DNA of 52,629 nt from Lactiplantibacillus xiangfangensis (GCF_001438845.1 NZ_JQCL01000001.1:1-52629), one strand, 5' to 3'; positions 34,104 to 43,718 are shown, numbered from the stretch's first letter. Numbers and translations are program-made. The notes: a model not told the origin generated them from the sequence alone.

Positions 34104-34242
34104 AAAACAGGTGGGTCCGAGACAAACCTCAAAAAACCAATCAGAAGATTTCTGGTTGGCTTTTCCTATCGCTATGGTCGAAATGTGGGCCAAAAGGCAG
34201 TTTTCGAGATTAACCGCCTTTTGGCCCACTCTCACCTGTTTT
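34104..34242. other. Stem-loop-rich element with 10-bp outer stem (element E)
   Basis: Outer arms AAAACAGGTG (34104-34113) and CACCTGTTTT (34233-34242) pair perfectly and enclose two hairpins: 34137-34146 with 34150-34159 (a minus-strand terminator with six Ts) and a perfect 14-bp stem GTGGGCCAAAAGGC / GCCTTTTGGCCCAC (34185-34198 with 34216-34229). The outer stem reaches the stop codon of the 39-residue gene. It resembles the architecture of the elements near 5.3 and 16.2 kb but not their sequence. Confidence 0.5.
34131..34159 (-). terminator. Terminator of the 39-residue gene
   Basis: Minus-strand stem of about 10 bp with one G-U pair, 3-nt loop and TTTTTT (plus-strand A run at 34131-34136). 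Confidence 0.7.
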
Positions 34243-34360
34243 ACTTACTCTTTTGTAAATTGCGTCGATAATCGTGTAACACTTTTAACGCTCGTTTACG
34301 CGACTTTAAGTTCGAACTTCTTAAGCGACGACGGGCACTGGCTAAATCTTGCTTTTCCAT
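34241..34360 (-). CDS. Small basic protein, 39 aa
   Basis: A short frame with good signals: ATG 34360 preceded by AAGGGGAG at a spacing of about 7, and a terminator after the TAA. The peptide starts MEKQDLASARRRLRSSNLK and ends LQKSK; about 14 of 39 residues are Arg or Lys, with a likely single amphipathic helix. It could bind nucleic acid or act at the membrane; no family is recognised. Nothing else on either strand explains the ribosome site. Confidence 0.65.
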   Translation of the reverse strand: MEKQDLASARRRLRSSNLKSRKRALKVLHDYRRNLQKSK

Positions 34361-34440
34361 ATTCAACTCCCCTTATATTTAAATAGTAATTATTACGATT
34401 TAAATATATCATGGGCCATTAAAAAAGCCAAAGCATTTGC

Positions 34441-35010
34441 TTACAGATACCTAACGTAGTTCATAGCAATTAATTGATCGACCCGTTTGGCATTTTCCGG
34501 TGATAACACGATCCCGTTCTTCCGTAAACAAGCCGAGATTTCGATGCCCATCCGTTCAAAAACGTACATGTTCGAACCAGATTGCTGCTGAACCAGCTCA
34601 CGATAATAGTTGCCAATCAGTTCTCGAAACGGCCGTTCCGTCGTTTGATTTAAATTAGCCACTAAATCCATCATAATGGCCGTCGCAGCCTTTGCCCGAG
34701 CTTGCCCGCTACTATACCACTTGACGGAATGATTTTCAGTTGTCCCCATTGTCTCTTTGCTCCCCTTACGAAACCAAACGCGATACCACGGACGTTTCGC
34801 TACTGGCTGCGTCATCCCAAGCAAGTAATCCGCTGAAACACCAAACAACTGTGCAAGCATGACCAGACTTTCCAGGTCGGGATAACTCTTACCCAGTTCC
34901 CACTTAGAAATTGTCTGGCGTGATACCCGCAACTTTTCTGCCAGCACCTGTTGCGACCATTCCCGCTGTTCACGTTGATCCTTGATTTTTGGTCCAATTG
35001 CAATTTTCAC
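34441..35010 (-). CDS. XRE-family transcriptional regulator
   Basis: Residues about 5-62 are an XRE HTH (LAEKLRVSRQTISKWELGK, SYPDLESLVMLAQLFGVSADYLLG). The rest (about 70-189) is an uncharacterised helical region with no membrane segment. An upstream ATG (35055) is in frame, but GTG 35010 sits 7 bases after GGGGGAG and gives the usual N-terminus. It is separated by 610 bp from the divergent adhesin gene, for which it could be a regulator; unproven. Confidence 0.85.
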   Translation of the reverse strand: MKIAIGPKIKDQREQREWSQQVLAEKLRVSRQTISKWELGKSYPDLESLVMLAQLFGVSADYLLGMTQPVAKRPWYRVWFRKGSKETMGTTENHSVKWYSSGQARAKAATAIMMDLVANLNQTTERPFRELIGNYYRELVQQQSGSNMYVFERMGIEISACLRKNGIVLSPENAKRVDQLIAMNYVRYL

Positions 35011-35666
35011 TGTACCGCTCCCCCACTTAAAATAAAATTCTTTTCCCCGCACCAATTCGTTGCTTCATCAAATACTACCCGCAACGTGCCGTTGCACCCT
35101 TGTTAAGTCAACGTTTGTAGGCTTTCCTATCAATTTTATGAAGCCATCGCAATAACTTCACAATACTCCCATTCTACACGTCAGACTAGCAAATGATTAG
35201 TTGAATTTACCAATTCCATATTAGTTAGATGAAAGACAGCTAAACACGCAAAAACACGCGGTTATCAGATTATACATATACAAATATTTCTCACGTTAAC
35301 CCTTATCAATATAAAAATTAGTAATAGATAATTACGATTTCCCATCTAAATAATTCTGTCATCACCATCTTAATTGCAAACCGCCTTCAATACATCTCAA
35401 TATCGTTAGTTCGTTTTATTAATCCTTTATACATAACGATTTCATCCCTGACATTTCGTAAAACGTTGTCTTATCAAGCTGTAATTAACCGACATATTTA
35501 ATATTAATAATTGAGACTATAACCTATATCAAATCACGATAAAATGATATTTTAATTTAATTATCATTAATTAGACTATCAATATAAACGGTGATACACT
35601 CTAACTATTAATCAGGTTATATAATAATTAATTAAAACGATTTTCTTTCTAAAGGAGTGGGGCACT
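35011..35666. promoter_or_regulatory. 656-bp AT-rich gap upstream of the adhesin
   Basis: No gene with a ribosome site is seen. The last 400 bp are strikingly AT-rich with many short A/T tracts. A TATAAT at 35620-35625, 41 bp before the adhesin start, is a plausible -10, but no good -35 is present at normal spacing, so activation by a regulator is possible. Confidence 0.4.
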
Positions 35667-38600
35667 TTGAAAAAATCAGTAAACAAACAGTTAAATAAGC
35701 AATTTAATAACCAGCGGCAATCGCGCTGGCTGATCACTGGGGTTACGACCATGCTTTTAACTGTCACCGCAATTACCAATCAAACCGCATATGCAGACGA
35801 AGCCACGGCAACACCAAAGCCTAGTCAGGATGAAAGTAGCCAGACCGTCACGGCTAGTCCGCTACAACAAAATAGTGTTAATTTAAAAACTGAGCCAACT
35901 AATTCACAGGCGCCAACAACACCCAATTCTGCAAATAATGCTGGTACATCAAATGCCAGTGAAAACACTCAACCCGCATCTGAACAAGCTGCTAAATCCT
36001 CGACCGCACCGACTAGTGAAGCACCGGCAAATAGCGCTACTGCCCCAACGAGCGGTGCAACGTCGTCAGCCGCAAAAGAATCCACTAGCAGCGAACAACC
36101 GACGCAATCGGCTGGCGCAAGATCGGAAGCACCGGCAACTACTACTTCAGCCACAGCTTCACAAGCGCAGACTGAATCCGTTCAAAAGATAACGCCTGAA
36201 AATCAGCTTACAACTAAACAGACGGCTCAGCCCGCAATGGCGCCACGCGCACGGATGACGGCAGTAGCTGATGAGAGTATTGATACTTGGATGCCCAATA
36301 AGCTACTGCAACAAGAAGTCTTACGTCAGCTCCGCGCGCAAAACAAGGATCGCACCTGGAACTCAGCAGCTGATATTACTAAAGACGATATGCTACTGCT
36401 CAAAACTTATTACGGAACCGATACCTACATTGATGGCAAAACGGATTATTCACTCGCAGGTTTACAATACGCTACTAACTTAACCAGTGTTACCCTCAAT
36501 AAGGCGCTAAATAGTAACATTCCCGTTCACTATTACGGTGACGTAGCTGACATTACCCCGATCGCCGGATTGACAAACCTAACATCCGTCGATATTCAGG
36601 ACAATCGGGTCACGGATATTTCACCTTTGAAAAATCTCGTTAATTTGGAAAAGCTGACCGCAGATTTCAACCACATTTCTGACTTTTCTAGCCTAAAAGA
36701 CTTAACCAACCTAACTACCTTGTCATATGGTAACCAAGTCGTCGTCAACCTCGATCCAATTTTCATCGATAAAAACAATCCCAACTACACGCTGCCTAGT
36801 CAGTTCCGCAATAAAGACGGTTCAACCGTTACTTTAAGTGGTGCTAACGGGATTGCCGAACCAATAACATTTAACAGCAATAATAGCCAATTTTCTTACA
36901 AATTTTATTTCAACGGTGCTGGTGCTGCCAACACCACCCAGGATGGCAAGGGTGGCCTGACCTTTACTGGTTTACAACAACAACCCGTTAGCTGGTGGGC
37001 CGGCGATGCTAATGGCCAATATAATGGTGCTACCGTCGTTCCAGTCAAAGATTTTTACTACATGGTAGGTGCTTACTCGGTCGGTACCGTTTACTTTGCC
37101 GTTGTTCAAGCGTATGAGCTAACTGATAGTGCCCAACCCGTCACCGTCAAATACCAAGACGCTGACGGCAACACGTTAGCGCCTGACCAAGTTTTAACTG
37201 GCCTCATCGGCGAGGATTACACGGCCCCCAGCAAGTCGTTTACCAACTACCAATTGGTCAACACTAGCGGTAACCCAACTGGGACCTTTACGGACGCTGC
37301 CCAAACGGTAATCTTCACTTATGCCCGGATGGACGCCGGCGATATAACTTTCAAATTCCAAGACAAAAACGGAAACACCCTAGCGCCTGACCAAACAGTC
37401 CCTGGTAAAGGCCTGCTGGGACTCAACTTCGATATTCCAGCACCCGCGATCAAAGACTACATCTCACCCGCTAACGCCACCGGGACACTGACCACTGAAA
37501 GTCAGACCTACATCTTTGTTTACACTCGTAAAGATGCCGCTGACGTCACCATCAAATACCAAGACGCCGACGGTAACTCGTTAGCGCCTGACAAGGTTTT
37601 AAGCGGTAAAGAACAGCTCAACACCGCTGTAGCAGATCAAACCATTGATATCTCGAACCATACCTTTGATCAAGTTATTGGTGACCAAACCTTTACTGAC
37701 TCCGCGCACGACATCATTTACGTTTACAAACGGAGCGACGCCGGCGATGTGACCATCAAGTATCAAGACGAGAACGGCAATAAACTCGCTGACAACTTGA
37801 ACTTATCCGGACAAGGTAAGATGGGGATGGAAATTCCAGATCAACAGCTGACCATTCCGGGTTATACGTATAAAGAACTTCAGACCCGTGCCATCGGAAT
37901 ATTCACTGACCAACCTCAAACCATCATTTACGTTTATACCCGCAACGCTGGTCAAGCTGTCACCGTTCAATACCAAGACGAAAATGGCAAAGCGTTACAT
38001 GACGATATCGTTTTGAACGGCTATGAAGGTGACCCGTACGCAAGCGAACAATTGGCTATTAAAGGCTATACGTTTAAGAGCGTTCAAGGTAACGCCAATG
38101 GTCTCTTTACCGATAAGCCACAAACCATCACTTATGTTTACACCCGTACGGCTGGTCAAGCCGTCACTGTTCAATACCAGGATGAAAATGGCAAATCATT
38201 ACATGACGACGTGACGTTAACCGGCTACGAAGGTGACGCCTATACCACTGAACAATTAGCCATCGACGGCTACACGTTCAAAACTATTCAAGGTAACGCA
38301 ACGGGAACCTTTACAGATGCGCCACAAACCATTACCTACATTTACACTCGCAACAACGGTAAAGCTGTCACCGTTCAATACCAAGATAAAAATGGCAAAA
38401 CCATTCACCCCGACGTGACGCTAAATGGTTTCCTTGGCGACACTTACCAGAGTGATCAATTAACAATCGATGGCTACACGTTTAAGGCTGTCCAAGGCAA
38501 CGCAGCGGGAACCTTTACAGATACACCACAAACCGTCACCTACATTTACACGCGCAACACCGGCAAAGCTGTCACCGTTCAGTATCAGGATGAGAACGGC

Positions 38601-39530
38601 AAAGCCCTTCACCCTAACGTAATCTTAAATGGTTTCCTTGGTGACGCTTACCAGAGTGAACAATTAGCAATCGACGGCTACACGTTTAAGGCTGTTCAAG
38701 GTAACGTAACGGGGACCTTTACTGACGAACCACAAACCGTTACCTACATTTACACTCGCAACAGCGGTAAGGCTGTCACCGTTCAGTATCAGGATGAGAA
38801 CGGTAAAACCATTCATCCAGAAACCGTTTTAAATGGTTTTCTCGGCGACACTTACAAGACTGAACAATTAGTCATCGACGGCTACACGTTTAAAACTGTC
38901 CAAGGTAATCCTACCGGGACATTCAGTACCAATGCTCAGACGGTCACTTACGTTTACACTCAGGATCAACCAGTTGACCCTGACACCACGGGAACCGTCA
39001 CGGTACACTATGTCACCGCTGACGGGAAGACTTTGAAGACAACCACCCTCAGTGGGAATACCGGTACAGCTTACCAAACGACAGCTTTAACCTTTGATGG
39101 TTATCAACTCGTCACTTCTCCAAATAACGCTAACGGACAATTTGCTGAAGGCAACCAAGACGTGACTTACGTTTACAAGGCCTTACCAACAACGGATGGT
39201 GGCGACGGTGATCACGTGGATCCTGAAAATCCAACGACACCCGAAAAGCCAACTGAACCGGAACAACCAACGAATCCAGAACAGCCAGCTCAACCAGAAC
39301 AGCCTGGCAAACCAGGACAAATCACCACGGTTGACCGTGACCAAGTCACACCATCAAAGACTGCTGTTAAACCAGCTAAGGTTCAGCCTGCCCAAGCAAA
39401 GGCAACGGCCCAAAAAGATACGACCGCATTACCACAAACTGACGAACAGGCCTCGACGCTTAGCTTACTTTGGATGGGCGTTCTCTCCCTCTTAGCAACC
39501 CTTGTCGGTCTAAAAAAACGTAAAGATTAA
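35667..39530 (+). CDS. LPxTG-anchored LRR and MucBP-repeat surface adhesin
   Basis: Cell-wall-anchored protein of 1287 aa. Residues 1-44 are a signal peptide with a basic lead, cut near AYA-DE. Residues about 45-200 are a Thr/Ser/Ala/Pro/Gln-rich stalk. Residues about 265-375 hold leucine-rich repeats of internalin type (ITPIAGLTNLTSVDIQDN; ISPLKNLVNLEKL). From about residue 490 come ten MucBP-like repeats (TVQYQDENGK ... YTFK ... GTFTD.PQTVTYIYTR), five nearly identical at 68 residues each. A Pro/Glu/Gln spacer precedes LPQTDE (1255-1260), a hydrophobic helix and KKRKD for sortase. Likely binds mucus or host glycans. Start TTG 35667 behind AAAGGAG. Confidence 0.95.
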   Translation: MKKSVNKQLNKQFNNQRQSRWLITGVTTMLLTVTAITNQTAYADEATATPKPSQDESSQTVTASPLQQNSVNLKTEPTNSQAPTTPNSANNAGTSNASENTQPASEQAAKSSTAPTSEAPANSATAPTSGATSSAAKESTSSEQPTQSAGARSEAPATTTSATASQAQTESVQKITPENQLTTKQTAQPAMAPRARMTAVADESIDTWMPNKLLQQEVLRQLRAQNKDRTWNSAADITKDDMLLLKTYYGTDTYIDGKTDYSLAGLQYATNLTSVTLNKALNSNIPVHYYGDVADITPIAGLTNLTSVDIQDNRVTDISPLKNLVNLEKLTADFNHISDFSSLKDLTNLTTLSYGNQVVVNLDPIFIDKNNPNYTLPSQFRNKDGSTVTLSGANGIAEPITFNSNNSQFSYKFYFNGAGAANTTQDGKGGLTFTGLQQQPVSWWAGDANGQYNGATVVPVKDFYYMVGAYSVGTVYFAVVQAYELTDSAQPVTVKYQDADGNTLAPDQVLTGLIGEDYTAPSKSFTNYQLVNTSGNPTGTFTDAAQTVIFTYARMDAGDITFKFQDKNGNTLAPDQTVPGKGLLGLNFDIPAPAIKDYISPANATGTLTTESQTYIFVYTRKDAADVTIKYQDADGNSLAPDKVLSGKEQLNTAVADQTIDISNHTFDQVIGDQTFTDSAHDIIYVYKRSDAGDVTIKYQDENGNKLADNLNLSGQGKMGMEIPDQQLTIPGYTYKELQTRAIGIFTDQPQTIIYVYTRNAGQAVTVQYQDENGKALHDDIVLNGYEGDPYASEQLAIKGYTFKSVQGNANGLFTDKPQTITYVYTRTAGQAVTVQYQDENGKSLHDDVTLTGYEGDAYTTEQLAIDGYTFKTIQGNATGTFTDAPQTITYIYTRNNGKAVTVQYQDKNGKTIHPDVTLNGFLGDTYQSDQLTIDGYTFKAVQGNAAGTFTDTPQTVTYIYTRNTGKAVTVQYQDENGKALHPNVILNGFLGDAYQSEQLAIDGYTFKAVQGNVTGTFTDEPQTVTYIYTRNSGKAVTVQYQDENGKTIHPETVLNGFLGDTYKTEQLVIDGYTFKTVQGNPTGTFSTNAQTVTYVYTQDQPVDPDTTGTVTVHYVTADGKTLKTTTLSGNTGTAYQTTALTFDGYQLVTSPNNANGQFAEGNQDVTYVYKALPTTDGGDGDHVDPENPTTPEKPTEPEQPTNPEQPAQPEQPGKPGQITTVDRDQVTPSKTAVKPAKVQPAQAKATAQKDTTALPQTDEQASTLSLLWMGVLSLLATLVGLKKRKD
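37956..38975 (+). repeat. Five tandem 204-bp MucBP repeats
   Basis: Within the adhesin gene, units starting at 37956, 38160, 38364, 38568 and 38772 are each exactly 204 bp (68 codons) and begin with Ala-Val-Thr-Val-Gln-Tyr-Gln-Asp. Units 3 to 5 are closest to each other. Identity at this level makes copy number changes by slippage or recombination likely. Confidence 0.92.
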
Positions 39531-39551
39531 CCCTTGATTTCAAGACATTCC

Positions 39552-39604
39552 AAAAGCGTTCCGTTAACCACTGATAGTAATGGTTAACGAAACGCTTTTC
39601 TTTT
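39552..39604 (+). terminator. Adhesin terminator
   Basis: A stem of about 19 bp with one mismatch (39552-39570 with 39581-39599) followed by a T-rich tract. Confidence 0.85.
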
Positions 39605-39674
39605 CCCGATAACACCCGTCACCGGAGTATACTTGGGTTAACAAAAATAAACCTAATTCTAAGGAGTTTTGATC

Positions 39675-40205
39675 ATGAAAGTCTATTTAATTCGACACTC
39701 TGAACCTTCGTACGACCAAGTCGCCGCTGCGGGATTACGTGGTTACGGTCGCGAGCTACGGCCACTGACCGACCGGGGCATTCAAATTGCACGGGAACGG
39801 GCAAAAGATCCGCTTTTCCAAGAAGTCCAACTAATACTTGCGTCGCCGTATACCCGTGCGCTCCAAACCGCTCTAGAGTTCGTCCGCTATCATGATATTC
39901 CGCTCAAAGTTGAATTAGGTTTACGCGAATGGCAACCTGACAACACTGGTGCGCGAATCGACAATGATGAGTCGGCAGAAGCCGCCTATCAAACCTTTTT
40001 AAAGTATCCCCATGAACGCCCAGAAAACTGTCCTTACCATTACGATACGATTGAAGACATGCAAGACCGCTTCATGGCCGTTTTAAAACGCTACGCCAAT
40101 CAATATGACTGCATCGCCTGTGTCAGTCACGGCACGATTATTAGTCAAATGGGCCCCGGGGGTGGCTTGGATTACTGCGACGTTCGAAAGATGACTGTGA
40201 ACTAG
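39675..40205 (+). CDS. Histidine phosphatase family protein, third copy
   Basis: A 176-aa branch-1 histidine phosphatase. LIRHSEPSYD carries the catalytic His (residue 7; Ser replaces the usual Gly), ASPYTRALQTA follows, LREW holds the acid/base Glu and VSHGTII the second His. It lacks the FQGG segment of the two copies at 16.5-17.9 kb and is a different subfamily. SD AAGGAG sits 8 bases before ATG 39675. Monocistronic, between terminators. Confidence 0.88.
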   Translation: MKVYLIRHSEPSYDQVAAAGLRGYGRELRPLTDRGIQIARERAKDPLFQEVQLILASPYTRALQTALEFVRYHDIPLKVELGLREWQPDNTGARIDNDESAEAAYQTFLKYPHERPENCPYHYDTIEDMQDRFMAVLKRYANQYDCIACVSHGTIISQMGPGGGLDYCDVRKMTVN

Positions 40206-40236
40206 CCACCATTATTCGATCTCATTAATTCCGTTC

Positions 40237-40285
40237 AAAAAGGCACACTAGCAAAGCCAGATACCTAACTTTGCTAGTGTGCCTT
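40237..40285. terminator. Bidirectional terminator at the left edge of the AT-rich island
   Basis: Perfect 17-bp stem (AAGGCACACTAGCAAAG and its complement) with a 12-nt loop; A and T tracts on the flanks. Confidence 0.85.
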
Positions 40286-40288
40286 AGG

Positions 40289-43207
40289 TTATTTCTCAAA
40301 CAGCAAATATTTATCATACTGAGCAGACCTTTTCAAATGCAGTGCCATTTTAACAATTGGCTCAGTTGTATCATTAACCCTGAAACTTTCTTCTTTTAGT
40401 GAGTTCTTATCTACTTTCACTTCACCAAAATAGTAAAAATCACTACCTTCGTCATCATTCTTTTTGATAAATAATTGGATTGTTGTCTGAGGTGCCAATA
40501 TAGCTTGAACCTCTTTAGAACCGATTTTAACATTGTGGCGCGTAAACCATTGGAAAGTATCAGCATTTATAAAACGATCTTGATAATTGATGCTTTGATC
40601 AATCTTACCTGATTTAGCATAGGTTACAAAAATTGGACAAGTATTTTGCCGAATACGATACCCATAAACTGTTGAACTCACATCTTTTTCCCAGCCTAGT
40701 AATCTGCAGACATCTTTTCGAGTATAGCGTTCATATAATGTAAACTGCTGATTCACATTATATCTATTTGCTCTCATTATCCCGGCAAACAGCGCATCCT
40801 CTACCAACTGTTGAAATAATTTCTGTGAAACAAGATATTTTTGAATCGCTTCATTCAATTGATATCCACCTTCATAAATCATGATAAGTGGTTTGTCACC
40901 ATACTTTTCTTGGCTTGCCTTTACAAAAAAAGACAAAGTTAATACTCTTTCAACTGAATGTTCAACATTTTCATTATAAAATATTGATTGATCACGCATC
41001 AGTTTTCTAAAATCGCTTTTTTTTACAAATCCCTTGCTTTCAATTAACTCTCTCAATAACAACAATTCTACAATTCGTTTTCCATTCATCAATTCTATTG
41101 AAATAAAACTTAGAATTGCTTCCTGGTTAGCCGTTAAATGAACGTCTTCTTTCATTTTAACTAAGAATTGATAATAGTTTTTATACCGATTAGCAAACAC
41201 AGTGCAATCTACCGTTCCAAACTTTTGAAAATCAACTAGCAGCGGCACCCGTCCCAACCGATTCTTTAAGTTTTGATAATCATCTCGTAAAACTTTTAAG
41301 CTATCTAACGAGGTGTTGTTAATAGATTGATATATTTTCTCTTTGGCAATTTCTGAAAAACTGACAGTAGAAAGTCCCGAAATTTGCCGTGACTCTAAAT
41401 CATCCCGTGCAGAGTTTTTATTACGTGATCTATCACCCGTTAATGCAATTGGAATAAGATAGTTATTCTTGTAGTTACCTATAAAGTCAATCACTGTTAC
41501 ATAGTCTTTTCCTGCAAACTTTCGCAGACCACGGCCTAATTGTTGTATAAATACAATACTAGATTGTGTACTTCTTAACATCACAATCTGGTTGACACAC
41601 GGAATATCTACCCCTTCGTTGAAGACATCCACAGTAACAATGTAGTTGATATCTCCATTCTCTAACTCTTTAACAATTTCACGACGCTCACTCTGCGGCG
41701 TATTTCCTGTAATTTTTTTACTAGTATATCCCCGCCGAGTCAATGCATCCGCCAACTCTTCAGCCTCTGCTGATAAACTACAGAAAATTAATCCATGTAA
41801 TACATCACCTGAGTAGCCATAATATTTTGTTTGCTTAATTACATAATCGACTCTCTCCTCAGAAACCAACCATTTCAACTTACTCGTGTCGTCAGTGATT
41901 TGTCCATCGTATTGATAATCAGTAATCCCAATATAACGAAATGGACAAAGCATTTTCTCATCAAGTGCTTTTTGCAATCGAATCTCATAAGCAATATTGT
42001 AATCGAACATTTCATATAAATTAAAGCCATCCATTCGGTCCGGTGTTGCCGTCATCCCTAACAAAAAATCAGGTTGGAAATATTTTATTACCTTCTGATA
42101 GGAACTGGCTCCAGCTCGATGAACCTCATCAATTAGTATGTAATCAAATTGAGTTGGTTCAAGAAGGGATAACCGCTCATCTTTCGCCAACGTTTGAATT
42201 GTTGCAAATAGGTATTTAGCCTTAAAATTTTTACTATCTCCAGATATAACGCCAAATTGTTCATCAAATTTAGTTTCTGTTTGATCACCATATTTATCTT
42301 GAAACTGATTATAAAAATCACTACGTAAGACATTCTTGAAACTTTCCATCGTCTTATTTAAGATTTGCTCTCTATGAACGATATAAAGAAAACGCTGTGG
42401 TTGATACTGGCTAACATCAAGCGCACCCAAGTACGTCTTTCCTGTTCCTGTCGCAGAAATAATCAAGGATCGATGCGCACCCGCTTTGCGAATATCAGCC
42501 AAACTACTAAGTGCCTCATTTTGCATTTTATTAGGTTCGATCACATGCTTATTTATTGCATACTTTGGTGAAACGTCTTCTAATTCTTCATCCATACGTT
42601 GTCTTGGTACTGAATCATAAAGTTTCCTATACTGTTCAATCCAATGTCTAGTTAATGGCTCAGCCTTTGTCCATTCTTCTTCTACTTCACTAATTAATTT
42701 TTCGGTTAAAGCACCATTATCATGCGAAGTAAACTTAATATTCCACTCATAATTTTTCAGTAGGGCACCTGATGTCATATTAGAACTGCCAATAATGACG
42801 GATTGATAATTTCCCATCTCATGATCAAAAACATATCCTTTTGCATGAAATGCTTTGTTATTAGAAATTTTCACTTCAACTTTGGACAGCTTCAATAATT
42901 CCTGAAAAGCTTTTGGTTTATTAAATGCCAAATAATTTGATGTCAAAATCCTTCCCTGTATCCCTTTAGCTGCTAAGTCAGCCAATTTAACTTTTAATGC
43001 TGCTAAGGCACTTTCTGTAACAAAAGCAATAACAAATGTAAAAGACGAACAACAATCTAACTCTCGTTCAATATGCATCAACATGGAATCGCCTTTATTA
43101 TTATAGATAAATCGCGGCACTAACTCTTCAGCACCATCAAAGCGCTGATCTACGAATCCATTTGACAGTGCACTAACCAACTTTGTCTGTGTACTAGTTA
43201 ATTTCAT
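40289..43207 (-). CDS. PLD-nuclease / SF2 helicase / DUF3427 protein
   Basis: Large protein of 972 aa. N-terminal phospholipase-D-type nuclease domain with HAKGYVFD (HxKx4D; His121, Lys123, Asp128) and GSSN at 140-143. SF2 helicase core: SATGTGKT (251-258), DEVH (360-363), GMTATPDR, and QQLGRGLRK (motif VI). The C-terminal part (about 620-972) corresponds to DUF3427. Such PLD-helicase proteins are linked to phage defence or DNA repair. It overlaps the upstream NUDIX gene by 14 bp, so the pair is one operon. The region is clearly richer in A/T than its neighbours, suggesting transfer. One PLD motif is visible, so dimerisation would be needed for activity. Confidence 0.88.
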   Translation of the reverse strand: MKLTSTQTKLVSALSNGFVDQRFDGAEELVPRFIYNNKGDSMLMHIERELDCCSSFTFVIAFVTESALAALKVKLADLAAKGIQGRILTSNYLAFNKPKAFQELLKLSKVEVKISNNKAFHAKGYVFDHEMGNYQSVIIGSSNMTSGALLKNYEWNIKFTSHDNGALTEKLISEVEEEWTKAEPLTRHWIEQYRKLYDSVPRQRMDEELEDVSPKYAINKHVIEPNKMQNEALSSLADIRKAGAHRSLIISATGTGKTYLGALDVSQYQPQRFLYIVHREQILNKTMESFKNVLRSDFYNQFQDKYGDQTETKFDEQFGVISGDSKNFKAKYLFATIQTLAKDERLSLLEPTQFDYILIDEVHRAGASSYQKVIKYFQPDFLLGMTATPDRMDGFNLYEMFDYNIAYEIRLQKALDEKMLCPFRYIGITDYQYDGQITDDTSKLKWLVSEERVDYVIKQTKYYGYSGDVLHGLIFCSLSAEAEELADALTRRGYTSKKITGNTPQSERREIVKELENGDINYIVTVDVFNEGVDIPCVNQIVMLRSTQSSIVFIQQLGRGLRKFAGKDYVTVIDFIGNYKNNYLIPIALTGDRSRNKNSARDDLESRQISGLSTVSFSEIAKEKIYQSINNTSLDSLKVLRDDYQNLKNRLGRVPLLVDFQKFGTVDCTVFANRYKNYYQFLVKMKEDVHLTANQEAILSFISIELMNGKRIVELLLLRELIESKGFVKKSDFRKLMRDQSIFYNENVEHSVERVLTLSFFVKASQEKYGDKPLIMIYEGGYQLNEAIQKYLVSQKLFQQLVEDALFAGIMRANRYNVNQQFTLYERYTRKDVCRLLGWEKDVSSTVYGYRIRQNTCPIFVTYAKSGKIDQSINYQDRFINADTFQWFTRHNVKIGSKEVQAILAPQTTIQLFIKKNDDEGSDFYYFGEVKVDKNSLKEESFRVNDTTEPIVKMALHLKRSAQYDKYLLFEK

Positions 43208-43616
43208 TGAATTTTACCTTTGCTAGATCAACGGACTTCAGTGTCTCTGCGATCTTCTCATCAGCCGCCGCCCACGATAAAGTTCCTAACTGTTGTTGTG
43301 TAATCCATTCAACTTTGCTATGGGCTACTAAATCAAAATTATGAGTGATAAATTTTGCATAGTATGCTGTTAGATGAATTGTACCAAAATCATATTCATG
43401 AACACTAGTACCTACTTTAGTTCCGACCATAATTTCATCATCAAACTCTTCCACTAATTCCCGTGTAAGAGCTTCTTGCGGGGTTTCACCTTTCTCAACC
43501 TTTCCACCTGGAAATTCCCATAATGTTCCTAATATCCGATCGTCATTTCGTTTTGTTGCTAATATCTTGCCATTTTCGAGTAGAACTGCTCCTACAACGA
43601 TAATCTGTTTTTTCAT
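43194..43616 (-). CDS. NUDIX hydrolase (MutT-like) paired with the PLD-helicase
   Basis: A 140-aa nucleoside-triphosphate pyrophosphohydrolase-like protein. The Nudix box GGKVEKGETPQEALTRELVEEF (residues about 37-58) matches GX5EX7REUXEEXGU except that the last Gly position is Asp. N-terminal IIVVGAVLLENGKILATKR is typical of MutT (8-oxo-dGTP cleavage) proteins. SD AGGAGGG, ATG 43616. It overlaps and precedes the PLD-helicase gene; the pairing suggests nucleotide-signal cleavage or pool sanitation as part of that system (inference). Confidence 0.88.
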   Translation of the reverse strand: MKKQIIVVGAVLLENGKILATKRNDDRILGTLWEFPGGKVEKGETPQEALTRELVEEFDDEIMVGTKVGTSVHEYDFGTIHLTAYYAKFITHNFDLVAHSKVEWITQQQLGTLSWAAADEKIAETLKSVDLAKVKFNEIN

Positions 43617-43718
43617 TAGTAAAACCCTCCTTTAAACAAATTTCAAAAACACTTTTTCTAGTCATGCGTTCACTTAAAACTATTATAACCAAAAAAGATA
43701 ATCTCGAAAGGCCCTATA

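Noticed and set aside
34003-34386. 127-codon plus-strand frame
   Set aside because: It crosses the kinase start, a terminator and the small basic gene in the opposite sense; no ribosome site.
37956-38975. Regular tandem repeats suggestive of an array
   Set aside because: They are in-frame protein repeats of 204 bp with no spacers; not a CRISPR array.
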